A stretch of DNA of 64,000 nucleotides from Amycolatopsis tolypomycina (GTDB taxonomy: Bacteria; Actinomycetota; Actinomycetes; Mycobacteriales; Pseudonocardiaceae): positions 62,001 to 126,000 of the forward strand of contig NZ_FNSO01000004.1 of NCBI RefSeq assembly GCF_900105945.1. Reading direction: 5' to 3'. The notes under the pieces are model-generated. The model worked only from the letters and a program-made list of their open reading frames with translations, ran no database searches and had not been told where the DNA came from. Both the position numbers and the translations under genes were made by a program. Position 1 is the first letter of the stretch. Every line of letters begins with the position of its first letter. Positions 33,368 through 42,618 of this stretch are shown piece by piece.

Positions 33368-35299
33368 GTGCGAAGAAGCTCCACCCTGCTCCTTTCGCTC
33401 GCGGTGGTGGGTGGCCTGACCGGCGCCCTGCCGGCGACGGCGTCCGCGCAGGGACGTCAGGACATCCCGCAGTCGCACCCGTTGTGGGCGAACGCGCAGG
33501 CGAAGGTCGCCGACACGGCGCCCGCCGCGAAGCTGAGTTTCCGGGTTTACCTCAACCAGCGCGACAAAGCCGGCGCCGAGGCGCTGGCCCAGGCCGTGTC
33601 CGACCCGGACAGCAAGACCTACCGGCAGTACCTGAGCCCCGACCAGGTGCGCGACCGCTTCGCCGCCACTGACGCGACCGTCGACGCCGTCAAGGCGTGG
33701 CTGAGCGGCAACGGGTTCAGCATCGGCGAGATCCCGTCGAACCGCGCCTACGTCGAAGCCACCGGCACCGCGGCTCAGACGGAGCACGCGTTCGCCGTCG
33801 ACCTCGGCAAGTACCGGGTCAAGGGCCAGACGCTGCGTGCCGCCGACAAGAACCTGTCGGTGCCGGCGAACCTGGCCGGTGACGTGCTCGGCGTCGTCGG
33901 CGTCGACCAGGCCACCAACCTGTTCAAGCCGGACCACGAGACCGGCTCCGGCACGCCGTCGGACGTCGCGCCCGGCCCCGGCTTCCGCAACGCGCGGCCG
34001 TGCAGCGCCTACTACGGCGAGAAGATCGACACCACCGATCCCGCCTACAACGGCAAGCAGCTGCCGTACGCCCCCTGCGGCTACACCCCGGCCCAGCTGC
34101 GGTCGGCCTACGGCGTCGACAAGGTCGGCGCGGACGGCAAGGGCACCACGATCGCGATCGTGGACGCGTTCGCCTCGCCGACCATCTACTCGGACGCGAG
34201 CACGTACGCCAAGAAGAACGACCCGGCGCACCCGCTCAAGCAGAGCCAGTTCTCGCAGCACGTCTTCCCGGTGAACCCCGAGCTGGAGCCGCCGGACCAG
34301 TGCGACGCGGCCGGCTGGTACGGCGAGGAGACCCTCGACGTCGAGGCCGCGCACGGGCTCGCGCCGGGCGCGAACATCCTGTACGTCGGCGGGTCCGACT
34401 GCCAGGACAACTCGCTCGACATCGCGCTGAACTACGTCGTCGCCGGCCACAAGGCCGACATCGTGTCGAACTCCTACGGCGACACCGGCGAGGACATCCC
34501 GGCCGACGAGGTCAAGGTGTTCAACCAGATCTCGCTGCAGGCGGTCCTCGAGGGCATCGGCGTCTACTTCTCCTCGGGCGACAACGGTGACGAGGTCGCG
34601 CGCCTCGGCACGCCGTCGCCGGACTTCTCCGCCTCGGCGCCGTGGATCACCGCGGTCGGCGGCACGTCCATCGCCATCGGCAAGGACGGCAAGAAGATCT
34701 TCGAGACCGGCTGGGAGACCAGCAAGTCGACGCTGACCGACGGCGTCTACGGCCCGGCCGCCTACACCAGCGGTTCCGGCGGTGGCACGAGCCGGCTGTT
34801 CGAGCAGCCCTTCTACCAGAAGGGTGTCGTGCCGGACGCGCTGGCGAAGAAGAACCAGACCGGCAACAAGAAGGGCCGCGTCGTCCCGGACATCTCCGCG
34901 ATCGGCGACCCGAACACCGGCTTCCTGGTCGGCCAGACGCAGACCTTCCCGGACGGCGCCTACTACGACCAGTACCGGATCGGCGGCACGAGCCTCGCGT
35001 CGCCGGTGTTCGCCGGCATCATGGCGGTGGCCGACAGCTTCGACCACTTCCACCACGGCTTCATCAACCCGGTGATCTACAAGCTGACGTCCCGCACGTC
35101 GGCGATCAGCGACGTGAAGCACGTGGACGCCGCCGTGGCCCGCGTGGACTACGCGAACCAGGTCGACGCCACCGAAGGCCTGCTCCGCTCGGTCCGCACG
35201 CTGGACTACCAGGGCCTGACCATCCACACCACCCCCGGCTACGACGACGTGACGGGGCTCGGCACGCCGAACGGCCTGCTGTTCCTCCTGCTCGTCTAG
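33368..35299 (+). CDS. Secreted sedolisin (S53) serine-carboxyl peptidase
   Basis: A 643-residue preproenzyme. Signal peptide to about residue 31 (PATASA); an activation prodomain (about 45-190, including YRQYLSPDQVRDRFAATDA) that resembles pro-kumamolisin; then the catalytic domain. The catalytic Glu/Asp pair is in WYGEETLDVEAAHGLAPGA, the oxyanion Asp region in IVSNSYGDTGED, and the nucleophile in GGTSLASPVFAG. The C-terminal GLTIHTTPGYDDVTGLGTP is the calcium site. It acts at low pH on extracellular protein. The GTG at 33368 follows GAGGGAG and gives a normal signal; an upstream ATG at 33320 adds a non-signal stretch. Confidence 0.92.
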   Translation: MRRSSTLLLSLAVVGGLTGALPATASAQGRQDIPQSHPLWANAQAKVADTAPAAKLSFRVYLNQRDKAGAEALAQAVSDPDSKTYRQYLSPDQVRDRFAATDATVDAVKAWLSGNGFSIGEIPSNRAYVEATGTAAQTEHAFAVDLGKYRVKGQTLRAADKNLSVPANLAGDVLGVVGVDQATNLFKPDHETGSGTPSDVAPGPGFRNARPCSAYYGEKIDTTDPAYNGKQLPYAPCGYTPAQLRSAYGVDKVGADGKGTTIAIVDAFASPTIYSDASTYAKKNDPAHPLKQSQFSQHVFPVNPELEPPDQCDAAGWYGEETLDVEAAHGLAPGANILYVGGSDCQDNSLDIALNYVVAGHKADIVSNSYGDTGEDIPADEVKVFNQISLQAVLEGIGVYFSSGDNGDEVARLGTPSPDFSASAPWITAVGGTSIAIGKDGKKIFETGWETSKSTLTDGVYGPAAYTSGSGGGTSRLFEQPFYQKGVVPDALAKKNQTGNKKGRVVPDISAIGDPNTGFLVGQTQTFPDGAYYDQYRIGGTSLASPVFAGIMAVADSFDHFHHGFINPVIYKLTSRTSAISDVKHVDAAVARVDYANQVDATEGLLRSVRTLDYQGLTIHTTPGYDDVTGLGTPNGLLFLLLV

Positions 35300-35338
35300 C
35301 CAGTGCTCGACGGAGTGCCCTCTCGCCGGTCCCGGCGA

Positions 35339-35366
35339 GGGGGCACTTTCACGTGAAAGTGCCCCC
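35339..35366. repeat. 28-bp perfect palindrome, copy 2 of a dispersed family
   Basis: Core CACTTTCACGTGAAAGTG flanked by five G and five C pairs. It is preceded by another hairpin, CTCGCCGG / CCGGCGAG (35322-35339), so two hairpins sit back to back in the 76-base gap between the convergent sedolisin and sensor kinase genes. Together they are a good bidirectional terminator. Same core as the palindrome at 4556-4585. Confidence 0.9.
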
Positions 35367-35375
35367 CCCCGGGGG

Positions 35376-36911
35376 TCAGCTCGCCAGGGGGATCACCGCG
35401 GTCACCGTGGTGCCGCCGGGGCCGCCGGCGACGTCGAGTTCCCCGCCGAGGGCCTGCACCCGGTCGCGCAGGCCGGCCAGGCCCGTGCCGCCCTCGACGT
35501 CCGCGCCGCCGACGCCCGCGTCCGTCACCGCCACCCGCAGTTCCGCCCCGGCGACCTCGATCCGGACGTCGGCGCGGTCGGTCCGGGCGTGCTTGAGGGC
35601 GTTCGTCAGCGCCTCCGACGTCACGAAGTACGCCGTCGCCTCCACGGCCGCGTCGAGGCGGGGGACCGTGCCGACCGTCAGCGCGACCTCCATCGGGATG
35701 CGGTCGGCCAGCGACCGGACCGCCGGCACCAGGCCCGCTTCGGTGAGGATCGCCGGGCGGATACCCCGAGCCAGTTCCCGCAGCTCGGTGATCGCCGTCT
35801 GCAGCTCGTCGACCGCGCCGGTGAGCACGGCCCGGATCTCCGGCGGCAGCTCGGCGCCGGACCGGCGGGCGGCCATCCGCAGCAGCAGCACGACGCTGAC
35901 CAGCCGCTGCTGGGCGCCGTCGTGCAGGTCGCGTTCGAGCCGGCGGCGTTCCTCGTCGCCGGCCGCGACCAGCCGCGCCCGCGACGCACGCACCTCGGCG
36001 AGCCGCTGCTCCAGCTCGGCCGTGAGCCGCTGGTTGTCCAGCACCAGCCCGGCGGCCGCGTTGAGCGCGTCGATCGACCGGCTGTCCTTCCACACCTCGT
36101 CGTCCTGCACGAGCGCGGCCAGCCCGGTGCCGTCGCGTTCCAGCAGCAGCCGGATCATCTCGGCGTTGCCGACGCGGGCCCGCAGCACCCCGGCCAGGAA
36201 CGCCAGCGGCCACAGGCAGAACAGGATCCGGTACGCCTGCAGCAGCGGGTCGGACAGCGGGTGCGCGTCGCCGAGCGCGGTGCCCGCCCCCGACGTGACC
36301 GCCCCGGCCAGCGCGATGACCACGACCGGCGAGAGCAGCCGCCGCTGCGGCAGCCTGCCGCTCAGCCACCGGTAGAGCAGCACGACGACCACGCCCGCGC
36401 TGATCGCCGTCGCGGCCAGCTCCAGCGCGCGGTCGGCGAAGGCCCCGCTGCCCGGCCGGAGGGCCAGCAGGTCGCGCGGGTCGTCGTCGACGAGCAGCCC
36501 GACCACGCCCGAGCCGAGCACCACCAGGTAGGCCGCGGCCACCAGCAGCCGCTCCCACCGCGATCGGAGCCGTCCGTGCGGGAAGGCGAGCACGAGGTGC
36601 GCGATCACCGGGCTGGACGCGGCCCGCAGCGGCACGGCGATCGTGTACAGCACCGGGTCGTGCGCGAACTGCAGGTCTTCGAGGAACAGGGCGACGCCGG
36701 CGAGCGCGATCAGCACGCCGATCGGGTTGGCCGGGCGCCGCACGTGCGCGACCGCGCCCGCGAGCAGGAAGAGGAACCCGGTCGTGGTGCTGAGCGCGGT
36801 GTCGAGCGCCGAGTGGGTGCCTTCGCCGGCTTTGAGCGCCAGCGCGACCACGCCGAGCGCGCACCCGGCGGCCAGCAGGCCGGTCATCGCCGACGTCCGC
36901 GGGTGCTGCAC
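35376..36911 (-). CDS. Orphan NarL-type sensor histidine kinase
   Basis: A 511-residue membrane kinase. About eight N-terminal hydrophobic helices (residues 10-270) form the sensor. The HisKA_3 dimerisation region has ERDLHDGAQQRLVSVVLLLR, with the phospho-accepting His in LHDGAQ, and the HATPase domain has ATAYFVTSEALTNALKHA (N box) and VTDAGVGGADVEGGTGLAGL (G1/G2). I chose GTG 36911 because GGGAGG lies 9 bases upstream; an ATG 24 bases further in is an alternative. No response regulator gene is adjacent, which is unusual for this class. Confidence 0.85.
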   Translation of the reverse strand: MQHPRTSAMTGLLAAGCALGVVALALKAGEGTHSALDTALSTTTGFLFLLAGAVAHVRRPANPIGVLIALAGVALFLEDLQFAHDPVLYTIAVPLRAASSPVIAHLVLAFPHGRLRSRWERLLVAAAYLVVLGSGVVGLLVDDDPRDLLALRPGSGAFADRALELAATAISAGVVVVLLYRWLSGRLPQRRLLSPVVVIALAGAVTSGAGTALGDAHPLSDPLLQAYRILFCLWPLAFLAGVLRARVGNAEMIRLLLERDGTGLAALVQDDEVWKDSRSIDALNAAAGLVLDNQRLTAELEQRLAEVRASRARLVAAGDEERRRLERDLHDGAQQRLVSVVLLLRMAARRSGAELPPEIRAVLTGAVDELQTAITELRELARGIRPAILTEAGLVPAVRSLADRIPMEVALTVGTVPRLDAAVEATAYFVTSEALTNALKHARTDRADVRIEVAGAELRVAVTDAGVGGADVEGGTGLAGLRDRVQALGGELDVAGGPGGTTVTAVIPLAS

Positions 36912-37045
36912 TTTCGCGACCCTCCCGATGGGTCTTGACGGGTGTGTGAAGCAGTCCGGCAACGGCTAACCGTGATTCGTCCGTTCGGGCCGTCGCGTTA
37001 CACCACGCGGCTGCCCTTTAGGGTGATCGTGACAGGAGGCGGGAC

Positions 37046-38419
37046 ATGAGCGGACGCGGTCTGGGCGCCGAGGTCTTCGGCGGGCGGATGCCGGCCGGCG
37101 GGCGCGACCTGGCGATCGAAACCCACGGCATCGCGCCGGTGCCGGCGGGCAACCGGTTCGGGCGCCCGTGGCGGCTGTTCAGCGTGTGGTTCGCGCCGAA
37201 CCTGACGATGACGGCGGTGTTCACCGGCACCCTGGCGGCGTCGCTCGGCCTCGGCTTCTGGACGGGACTGGCCGCGATGCTCGCCGGCACCGTGCTCGGG
37301 TCGCTGCCGGTGGCGTACCTGTCGACCTGGGGCCCGCGCACCGGCACCGGCCAGCTCCCGCTGGCCCGGCTGCCCTTCGGCGGCGGCGTCGTGCTGCCCG
37401 GCCTGGTGCAGTGGCTCGGCTCGATCGCCTGGGACGCGCTGGTCGGCCTGTTCGGCGGCGAGGCACTGGCCGAGCTGACCGGGCTGCCGTTCTGGGTGGC
37501 GGTGCTGATCGTGCTGGTGCTGCAGTGCGCGCTCGGCGTGTTCGGCTACGCGCTGATCCACCGCGTGCAGGCGGTGATGAGCGTGCTGCTGGTGCTCGCG
37601 TTCGCCGCGCTGACCGTGAAGGTCCTTTCCGGACACCCGATCGCCGTCGCCGACACCGCCGCGGGCGCCGACCTGGCGGGCGGCGTCGTGCTGTTCACGA
37701 CCATCACGCTGTCGCTGGCGATCTCCTGGGCGCCCTACGCGTCGGACTTCAGCCGGTACCTGCCCGTGGCCACGTCCTCGCGGGCGGTCTTCTGGGCGAC
37801 CCTGCTCGGCCTCGTCGGCTCGTACGCGATCGGCGAAGGCCTCGGGCTCGCGTTGGGGTCGTCGCTGGGCGACCACACGGCGTCCGGGATTTCCCGGCTG
37901 CTCGGCGGCGGGTTCCTGGGCGCGCTGGCGCTGGCGGTGATCGCGCTGGCGGCGGTGTCGTCGAACGCGATGAACGACTACAGCGGCTCGCTGGCGTTGC
38001 AGACGGTGGGCGTCCGGCTGCGGCGCCCGGTGTCGGCGGTGGTCGTCACGGTGCTCGCCTTCGCGCTGATCCTCTGGATGCACAGCGGCGACCTCTCGGC
38101 GAAGTTCGAGAACGTGCTGCTGTTCGTCTCGTACTGGATCCCGCCGTTCCTCGGCGTGGTGGTGCCCGACTGGCTCGCCCGCACCCGCGGCGGCCGGAGC
38201 GTGGACGTCCTGGCGTCGGTGTCCGTGCGTCCGTGGGCGGCGGTGGTGGCGTTCGTCGTCGGCTTCGGCGCGGCGGTGCCGTTCATGAACACGTCCCTCT
38301 ACACCGGACCGGTCGCGGCGGCCCTGCACGGCGCGGACCTGGCGTACTACGTCGGCCTGATCGTTTCGCTGGCAGCGTATTCCGTGCTCCGCGGCCGAAC
38401 TCCGGTTGACCTCAAGTAA
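37046..38419 (+). CDS. NCS1-family purine/cytosine permease
   Basis: A 457-residue transporter with about 12 membrane helices, of the nucleobase:cation symporter-1 family (CodB-like). Conserved: FSVWFAPNLTMTAVFTGTLA in helix 1, WAPYASDFSRYLP in helix 6, and SSNAMNDYSGSLALQ. The ATG has AGGAGG 8 bases upstream. It probably imports a nucleobase or related compound. An SDR gene follows 44 bases later and may be in the same transcript. Confidence 0.9.
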   Translation: MSGRGLGAEVFGGRMPAGGRDLAIETHGIAPVPAGNRFGRPWRLFSVWFAPNLTMTAVFTGTLAASLGLGFWTGLAAMLAGTVLGSLPVAYLSTWGPRTGTGQLPLARLPFGGGVVLPGLVQWLGSIAWDALVGLFGGEALAELTGLPFWVAVLIVLVLQCALGVFGYALIHRVQAVMSVLLVLAFAALTVKVLSGHPIAVADTAAGADLAGGVVLFTTITLSLAISWAPYASDFSRYLPVATSSRAVFWATLLGLVGSYAIGEGLGLALGSSLGDHTASGISRLLGGGFLGALALAVIALAAVSSNAMNDYSGSLALQTVGVRLRRPVSAVVVTVLAFALILWMHSGDLSAKFENVLLFVSYWIPPFLGVVVPDWLARTRGGRSVDVLASVSVRPWAAVVAFVVGFGAAVPFMNTSLYTGPVAAALHGADLAYYVGLIVSLAAYSVLRGRTPVDLK

Positions 38420-38463
38420 TGTAGAGGTTTCACGATGGTGGGGCACCCCTCGGAGGAGGAACC

Positions 38464-39117
38464 ATGCCCACCGCACTCGTCACCGGCGCTTCCGCCGGAC
38501 TGGGCCGCACGCTCGCGGCCGCCCTGGTCGGTCGCAAGTGGACAGTCATCGGCGATGCCCGCGACGCGGCCGCGTTGGCTTCGGCGGCGCAGCAGGACGG
38601 CTTCACGGCCATCCCCGGCGACGTCACCGACCCGGCCCACCGCGCCGCGCTCGCCGACGCCTGCCCGGCGCTCGACCTGCTTGTCAACAACGCCAGCTCG
38701 CTCGGGGTCACCCCGCTGCCGCCGCTGGCGCGCTACCCCTTGGCGGACCTGGAAGACGTCTACCGCGTCAACGTCTTCGCCCCGCTCGCCCTGACCCAGC
38801 TGCTGCGGCCCGCCGTCGTGATCAACGTCAGCTCCGACGCCGCCGTCGAGGCGTACGAGGGCTGGGGCGGCTACGGCTCGGCGAAGGCGGCCCTCGACCA
38901 CCTCACCGCCGTCCTGGGCGCGGAAAACCCGGACCGGTCGGTGTACGCGGTCGACCCGGGCGACCTGCGCACGGCCATGCACCAGCGCGCGTTCCCGGGC
39001 GAGGACATCTCGGACCGGCCGTTGCCGGCGACGGCGGTCCCGGCGTTCCTCCGGCTGCTGGACGAGCGCCCACCGAGCGGCCGCTACCGGGCCGCGGACC
39101 TCCTGGTGACGGCATGA
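38464..39117 (+). CDS. Short-chain dehydrogenase/reductase
   Basis: A 217-residue NAD(P)-dependent oxidoreductase. The dinucleotide motif is TGASAGLGRTLA (TGxxxGxG, about 8-19), NNASS corresponds to the NNAG motif, and the catalytic triad region has NVSSDAAVEAYEGWGGYGSAKAALD, giving Ser and YxxxK. It is shorter than the usual 250 residues, with a trimmed C-terminus. Its stop overlaps the QueA-like gene start (ATGA). Substrate unknown. Confidence 0.88.
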   Translation: MPTALVTGASAGLGRTLAAALVGRKWTVIGDARDAAALASAAQQDGFTAIPGDVTDPAHRAALADACPALDLLVNNASSLGVTPLPPLARYPLADLEDVYRVNVFAPLALTQLLRPAVVINVSSDAAVEAYEGWGGYGSAKAALDHLTAVLGAENPDRSVYAVDPGDLRTAMHQRAFPGEDISDRPLPATAVPAFLRLLDERPPSGRYRAADLLVTA

Positions 39118-40121
39118 ACGTCCACTTCGACCTGCCCCCGGAGCTGTCGGCGTCGGCCCCGCCGGAGGCCCGCGGCCTGTCCCGCGACGAGGTCCGCCTG
39201 CTGGTCGCCTCGCCGTCGGGCGTCCACCACACGGCGTTCGGCTCGCTCGGCGACCACCTGCGGCCGGGGGACGTCCTGGTGGTCAACACCTCGGGCACCC
39301 TCCCGGCGGCGGTCGACGCGCGGCGGGCGGGCCGCCCGATCGCGGTCCACTTCGCGACGGCCCTCGACGACGGCTCGTGGGTAGTGGAGCTGCGCGCCCC
39401 GGGTGGGCCGCTGCTCGACGGCCGTCCGGGGGAGCGCGTTGCCCTGCCCGAGGACGCGTCGCTGACGCTGCTGGCCCCGGCGGTCCCGGGTGCCGCCCGG
39501 CTGTGGCGGGCGTCGGTGTCGGTCCCGGTGCCGTCGTTGCTGGCCGCCGCCGGCCGCCCGATCCGCTACGGGTACGTCCCGCGCTCGTGGCCCCTCGCCG
39601 ACTACCAGACGGTGTTCGCCCGCGAGCCGGGCAGCGCGGAGATGCCCTCGGCGGCGCGGCCGTTCACCCCCGAGCTGGTGACCCGCCTGGTGACCGACGG
39701 GGTGGTGATCGCCCCGCTGCTGCTGCACACGGGCGTGTCCTCGCCGGAGGCGGGGGAGCCACCGCAGGCCGAGCGCTTCCGCGTCCCCGCGACGACCGCG
39801 GCCCTCGTTTCGTGGGTCCGGGGGCGCGGGGGCCGGGTGATCGCGGTCGGCACCACGGCGGCCAGGGCCCTGGAGTCGGCGGCTTCGGGCGGCGAGGTGC
39901 GCGCGGCGGAGGGCTGGACGAACCTGGTGCTCGGCCCGGACCGCCCGGCGCGCGTGGTGGACGGGATCGTGACGGGGTTGCACGCCCCGGAGGCGTCGCA
40001 CCTGCTGTTGCTGGAAGCGGTGGCGGGGGCGGAGGTGGTCCGGCAGGCGTATGCGGCGGCGGTGGCCGAGCGGTACCTGTGGCACGAGTTCGGGGACGTC
40101 TCACTCCTGCTGCGCCACTGA
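39114..40121 (+). CDS. QueA-like S-adenosylmethionine:tRNA ribosyltransferase-isomerase
   Basis: A 335-residue protein of the QueA family. Conserved segments: LRPGDVLVVNTSGTLPA (QueA has DxLVxNxTRV), IRYGYVPRSWPLADYQTVFA, LLLHTGVSS and VGTTAARALES. QueA makes epoxyqueuosine in tRNA, but the family motif here is altered (NTSGTLPA instead of NdTkVipA), and no other queuosine gene is nearby, so a related SAM-dependent ribosyl transfer is possible. Translationally coupled to the SDR gene. Confidence 0.82.
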   Translation: MNVHFDLPPELSASAPPEARGLSRDEVRLLVASPSGVHHTAFGSLGDHLRPGDVLVVNTSGTLPAAVDARRAGRPIAVHFATALDDGSWVVELRAPGGPLLDGRPGERVALPEDASLTLLAPAVPGAARLWRASVSVPVPSLLAAAGRPIRYGYVPRSWPLADYQTVFAREPGSAEMPSAARPFTPELVTRLVTDGVVIAPLLLHTGVSSPEAGEPPQAERFRVPATTAALVSWVRGRGGRVIAVGTTAARALESAASGGEVRAAEGWTNLVLGPDRPARVVDGIVTGLHAPEASHLLLLEAVAGAEVVRQAYAAAVAERYLWHEFGDVSLLLRH

Positions 40122-40203
40122 CCGGCGGGGGGACCGATCAGGAATCCGTCGCCGCGGCGTCGGTTCCGGTAGCCCCCTCACCCCGGTGGAAGGATCGACG
40201 ACC

Positions 40204-41199
40204 ATGACCGACGCCAGCCCGCGGAGCGCCGACGAGGACACGTTCATCGCGGCGGCCCGCGCCGGCGACCCGGCCCGGTTCGCCCTGGTCACCGAGCGCC
40301 ACCGGCGTGCGCTGCAGGTGCACTGCTACCGGATGCTCGCCAACTACGAGGACGCCCGTGACATGACACAGGAGACGTTCCTGCGCGCGTGGCACGGCCG
40401 GGAGTCGTTCAAGGGCGACGCCTCGCTGCGGACCTGGCTGCACCGGATCGCGACGAACGTCTGCCTCGACTTCCTGGGGAAGCGCACGCCGGTGCCGGTC
40501 GAACCCGATCCCGGCTCCGAGCTGCCGTACCTGCAGCCCTACCCCGACCGGATGCTCCCCGAGGACCCGCAGGAGTCGGCGGTGGCGCGGGAGACGATCG
40601 AGCTGGCGTTCGTCGTCGCCGTCCAGCGCCTGCCGCCGCGGCAGCGGGCGGTGCTGATCCTGCGCGACGTACTGGGCTGGCCGGCGGCGCAGGCCGCCGG
40701 CACCCTCGGGCTGACCGTCGCCTCGGTGACCAGCGCCCTGCAGCGGGCGCGCGTGACGATGCGCGCGCAGCTGCCCGGCCGCCGTCTCGACTGGCGGAGC
40801 CCCGCCACCCACGAGCTGTCGGCGGCCGAGCGGGCCGTGGTGCGGGCGTACGTCGACGCCCACGAGCGCAACGACCTCGCCGGGCTGGCGGCCCTGCTGC
40901 GCGACGACCTGCGGTTCGCGATGCTGCCCGACCCGGGCACCGTGACCACGACGGCCGGGGACGCGGTGGACGGCTGGGTCGCCGGCGGGCTCTTCCAGCC
41001 CGGCCACGACGACTGGCGCGGTGTCGTCACGACGGTCAACCGCATGCCGGCCGCCGCGCTCTACCTCCGCGCCCCCGGCGACCCGGAGCACCGGCTGTTC
41101 GCCGTCGCGGCCCTGCACGTCGACGGCGGGAAGATCGCCGAGCTCACCGGGTTCGACACCACCGGCAAACCCTGGCTGGAGCCGCCCTCCGCCGGGTGA
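40204..41199 (+). CDS. ECF sigma factor with C-terminal SnoaL-like domain (SigG/SigJ type)
   Basis: A 331-residue extracytoplasmic-function sigma factor. Region 2 (about 15-85) has YEDARDMTQETFLRAW and the DNA-contacting RTWLHRIATNVCLDFL; region 4 (about 135-190) has LPPRQRAVLILRDVLGWPAAQ. The last 120 residues form a SnoaL_2-like fold (AYVDAHERNDLAGLAALLRD), which in this class replaces an anti-sigma factor and controls activity by itself. The ATG is preceded by GGTGGAAGGA. The convergent reductase-like gene ends 3 bases away, a common pairing in actinobacteria. Confidence 0.9.
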   Translation: MTDASPRSADEDTFIAAARAGDPARFALVTERHRRALQVHCYRMLANYEDARDMTQETFLRAWHGRESFKGDASLRTWLHRIATNVCLDFLGKRTPVPVEPDPGSELPYLQPYPDRMLPEDPQESAVARETIELAFVVAVQRLPPRQRAVLILRDVLGWPAAQAAGTLGLTVASVTSALQRARVTMRAQLPGRRLDWRSPATHELSAAERAVVRAYVDAHERNDLAGLAALLRDDLRFAMLPDPGTVTTTAGDAVDGWVAGGLFQPGHDDWRGVVTTVNRMPAAALYLRAPGDPEHRLFAVAALHVDGGKIAELTGFDTTGKPWLEPPSAG

Positions 41200-41202
41200 T
41201 GC

Positions 41203-41790
41203 TCACCGCCGCGTCGCGTACCGGGTCAGCACCACGCCGCCGGGGAACGTCCGCGTCTCGACGAGGTCGAGGTGCACCTGGCTGTCCATGGCCGCGAAGA
41301 ACGGCGTGCCGCCACCCACCAGGACCGGGTGGGTGGCGACGGCGTACTCGTCGACCAGCCCGGCGCGCACGGCCGCCCCGGCGAGCGTGGCGCCGCCGAT
41401 GGTCATCGGGCCGCCGTCCCCGGCCTTGAGCCGGGTGATCTCGGCGACCGCGTCGCCGGTGACCAGCCGGGTGTTCCAGCCGAGCTCGCCGGCCTTGCCG
41501 GCCTTGTCGGACGTCGAGGAGAACACCACCTTCGGCGTGTCCCGCCAGTTCCGCGCGAACTCCGCCTCCAGCGGGGTGGCGCCGGGCTGCTGGTCGCCGG
41601 TCGGCCAGTAGGCGCTCATGGTCTCCCACAGCTTGCGCCCGTACAGCGTCAGCTCGCTCGCCAGCTCCTGGTCGAGCCACCAGCGGAACAGCTCGTCGCT
41701 CGGCGGCCCGCTCCAGCCGATGTCGTCCCCCGGCGCGGCGATGTAGCCGTCCAGGGTCTGGTTCATGCCGAAGATCAGTTTCCGTGCCAT
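41203..41790 (-). CDS. Dihydrofolate reductase/RibD C-terminal-fold protein
   Basis: A 195-residue protein with the DHFR-like fold of the RibD C-terminal domain. It begins RKLIFGMNQTLDGYIAAPGDDIGW, typical of the YyaP/YwjB group, and has LYGRKLWETMSAYWP and GPMTIGGATLAGAAVRAGLVDEY. It probably reduces a small nitrogenous compound with NADPH; it is not a true folA. Immediately convergent with the ECF sigma factor gene. Confidence 0.88.
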   Translation of the reverse strand: MARKLIFGMNQTLDGYIAAPGDDIGWSGPPSDELFRWWLDQELASELTLYGRKLWETMSAYWPTGDQQPGATPLEAEFARNWRDTPKVVFSSTSDKAGKAGELGWNTRLVTGDAVAEITRLKAGDGGPMTIGGATLAGAAVRAGLVDEYAVATHPVLVGGGTPFFAAMDSQVHLDLVETRTFPGGVVLTRYATRR

Positions 41791-41857
41791 GCCGGCCTCC
41801 CGTGCGTCGGTGTCACAGGTAAGACGGGCGTGGCGGCGAAACCTGATCGGTGTGCCC

Positions 41858-42238
41858 CTACTGGCCGGCCTCGACGCGCCGCCTCGAGCGGATCAGCCCG
41901 GTGATCACCACCACCGCGATCCCCAGCCCCACGCCGCTGACGATCGACGCCACCAGGCTCGCCGTCCCCGTGGCCAGGCCGAACGCGCCCCCGAGGTACA
42001 CCGGGATGGAGATCGCCACCGGCAGCCAATTACGCAGGGTGAAGGCCCGGTCCGAGGCGACCCACAGCACCAGCGCCACGGCCGCCCCGGTGGCGACCGG
42101 GATGGCCCAGACGAAAGCGCTCGTCAGCGCGTCCATCCCGAGTGACCGGAGCCACTCGAACGACGCCTGCCCCAGGCCAATGAACAACACGACCAGCGCC
42201 ACGCGGACGCCGACGGCTCCCTGGCTCCTGCTCGTCAT
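41858..42238 (-). CDS. Small four-helix membrane protein of unknown function
   Basis: A 126-residue protein with four hydrophobic segments at about 10-27, 38-62, 70-92 and 95-118, short loops, and a basic C-terminus (IRSRRRVEAGQ). I recognise no family. It stands alone, 67 bases upstream of the reductase start in the direction of transcription, and may be co-transcribed with it. Confidence 0.65.
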   Translation of the reverse strand: MTSRSQGAVGVRVALVVLFIGLGQASFEWLRSLGMDALTSAFVWAIPVATGAAVALVLWVASDRAFTLRNWLPVAISIPVYLGGAFGLATGTASLVASIVSGVGLGIAVVVITGLIRSRRRVEAGQ

Positions 42239-42618
42239 GACTTCCTCCCGAATCTTGGGTCATCCTCTACCACGTCCGGGTGACGCCGGTGGTTGCCCGT
42301 TTCGCCGACTTTCTCCCGGCGGCCCCAGGTCCTGGCCGGCTCACCGCGGCCCGCGATCTCTGGCGGAGGCGGGAACGCACCCAATGTGGCGTTCGGTGCG
42401 TTGGATGCACCCAACGCCACATTGGGTGCATCGCGAACCGGCAACGCGCACTCACGATCGTGGATCCAAGCCTGACGGATCGACCCGCTCGGGGCCCTAG
42501 GCGCCGCGGCCGCCGATGTCAAGAAATCTCACCGGATGTCCCGGGATGCGGATGGCCATGCGCCTGAGTGGGTGACCGTGCGAACCTCCCCCCGACACCG
42601 ACGAAAGGCGATGCTGAC
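42239..42618. other. 380-base divergent gap with a palindromic repeat
   Basis: No gene seen. It contains the long hairpin at 42377-42429 and, nearer the transporter, a short open frame (ATG 42546 to TGA 42575, nine codons) that I do not regard as a gene. I searched the leader by eye for SAM, guanidine and other known riboswitch cores expected before SsuA-like genes and found none. Confidence 0.45.
42377..42429. repeat. Long hairpin repeat (AATGTGGCGTT family), copy 1
   Basis: A perfect 17-bp stem (GCACCCAATGTGGCGTT and its complement) encloses a 19-base loop that contains a second, nested 5-bp stem (GGTGC/GCACC). The same core, AATGTGGCGTT, occurs three times at 62594-62670. Here it lies between divergent genes, so it is not simply a terminator. 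Confidence 0.88.

Noticed and set aside
42546..42575. Nine-codon upstream ORF before the SsuA-like gene
   Set aside because: No Cys or other regulatory codon cluster, no ribosome binding site, and no attenuator follows, so it is probably chance.
42239..42618. Guanidine-I (ykkC) or SAM riboswitch before the SsuA-like gene
   Set aside because: These classes often precede such transporters, but none of the conserved core segments could be found by eye.
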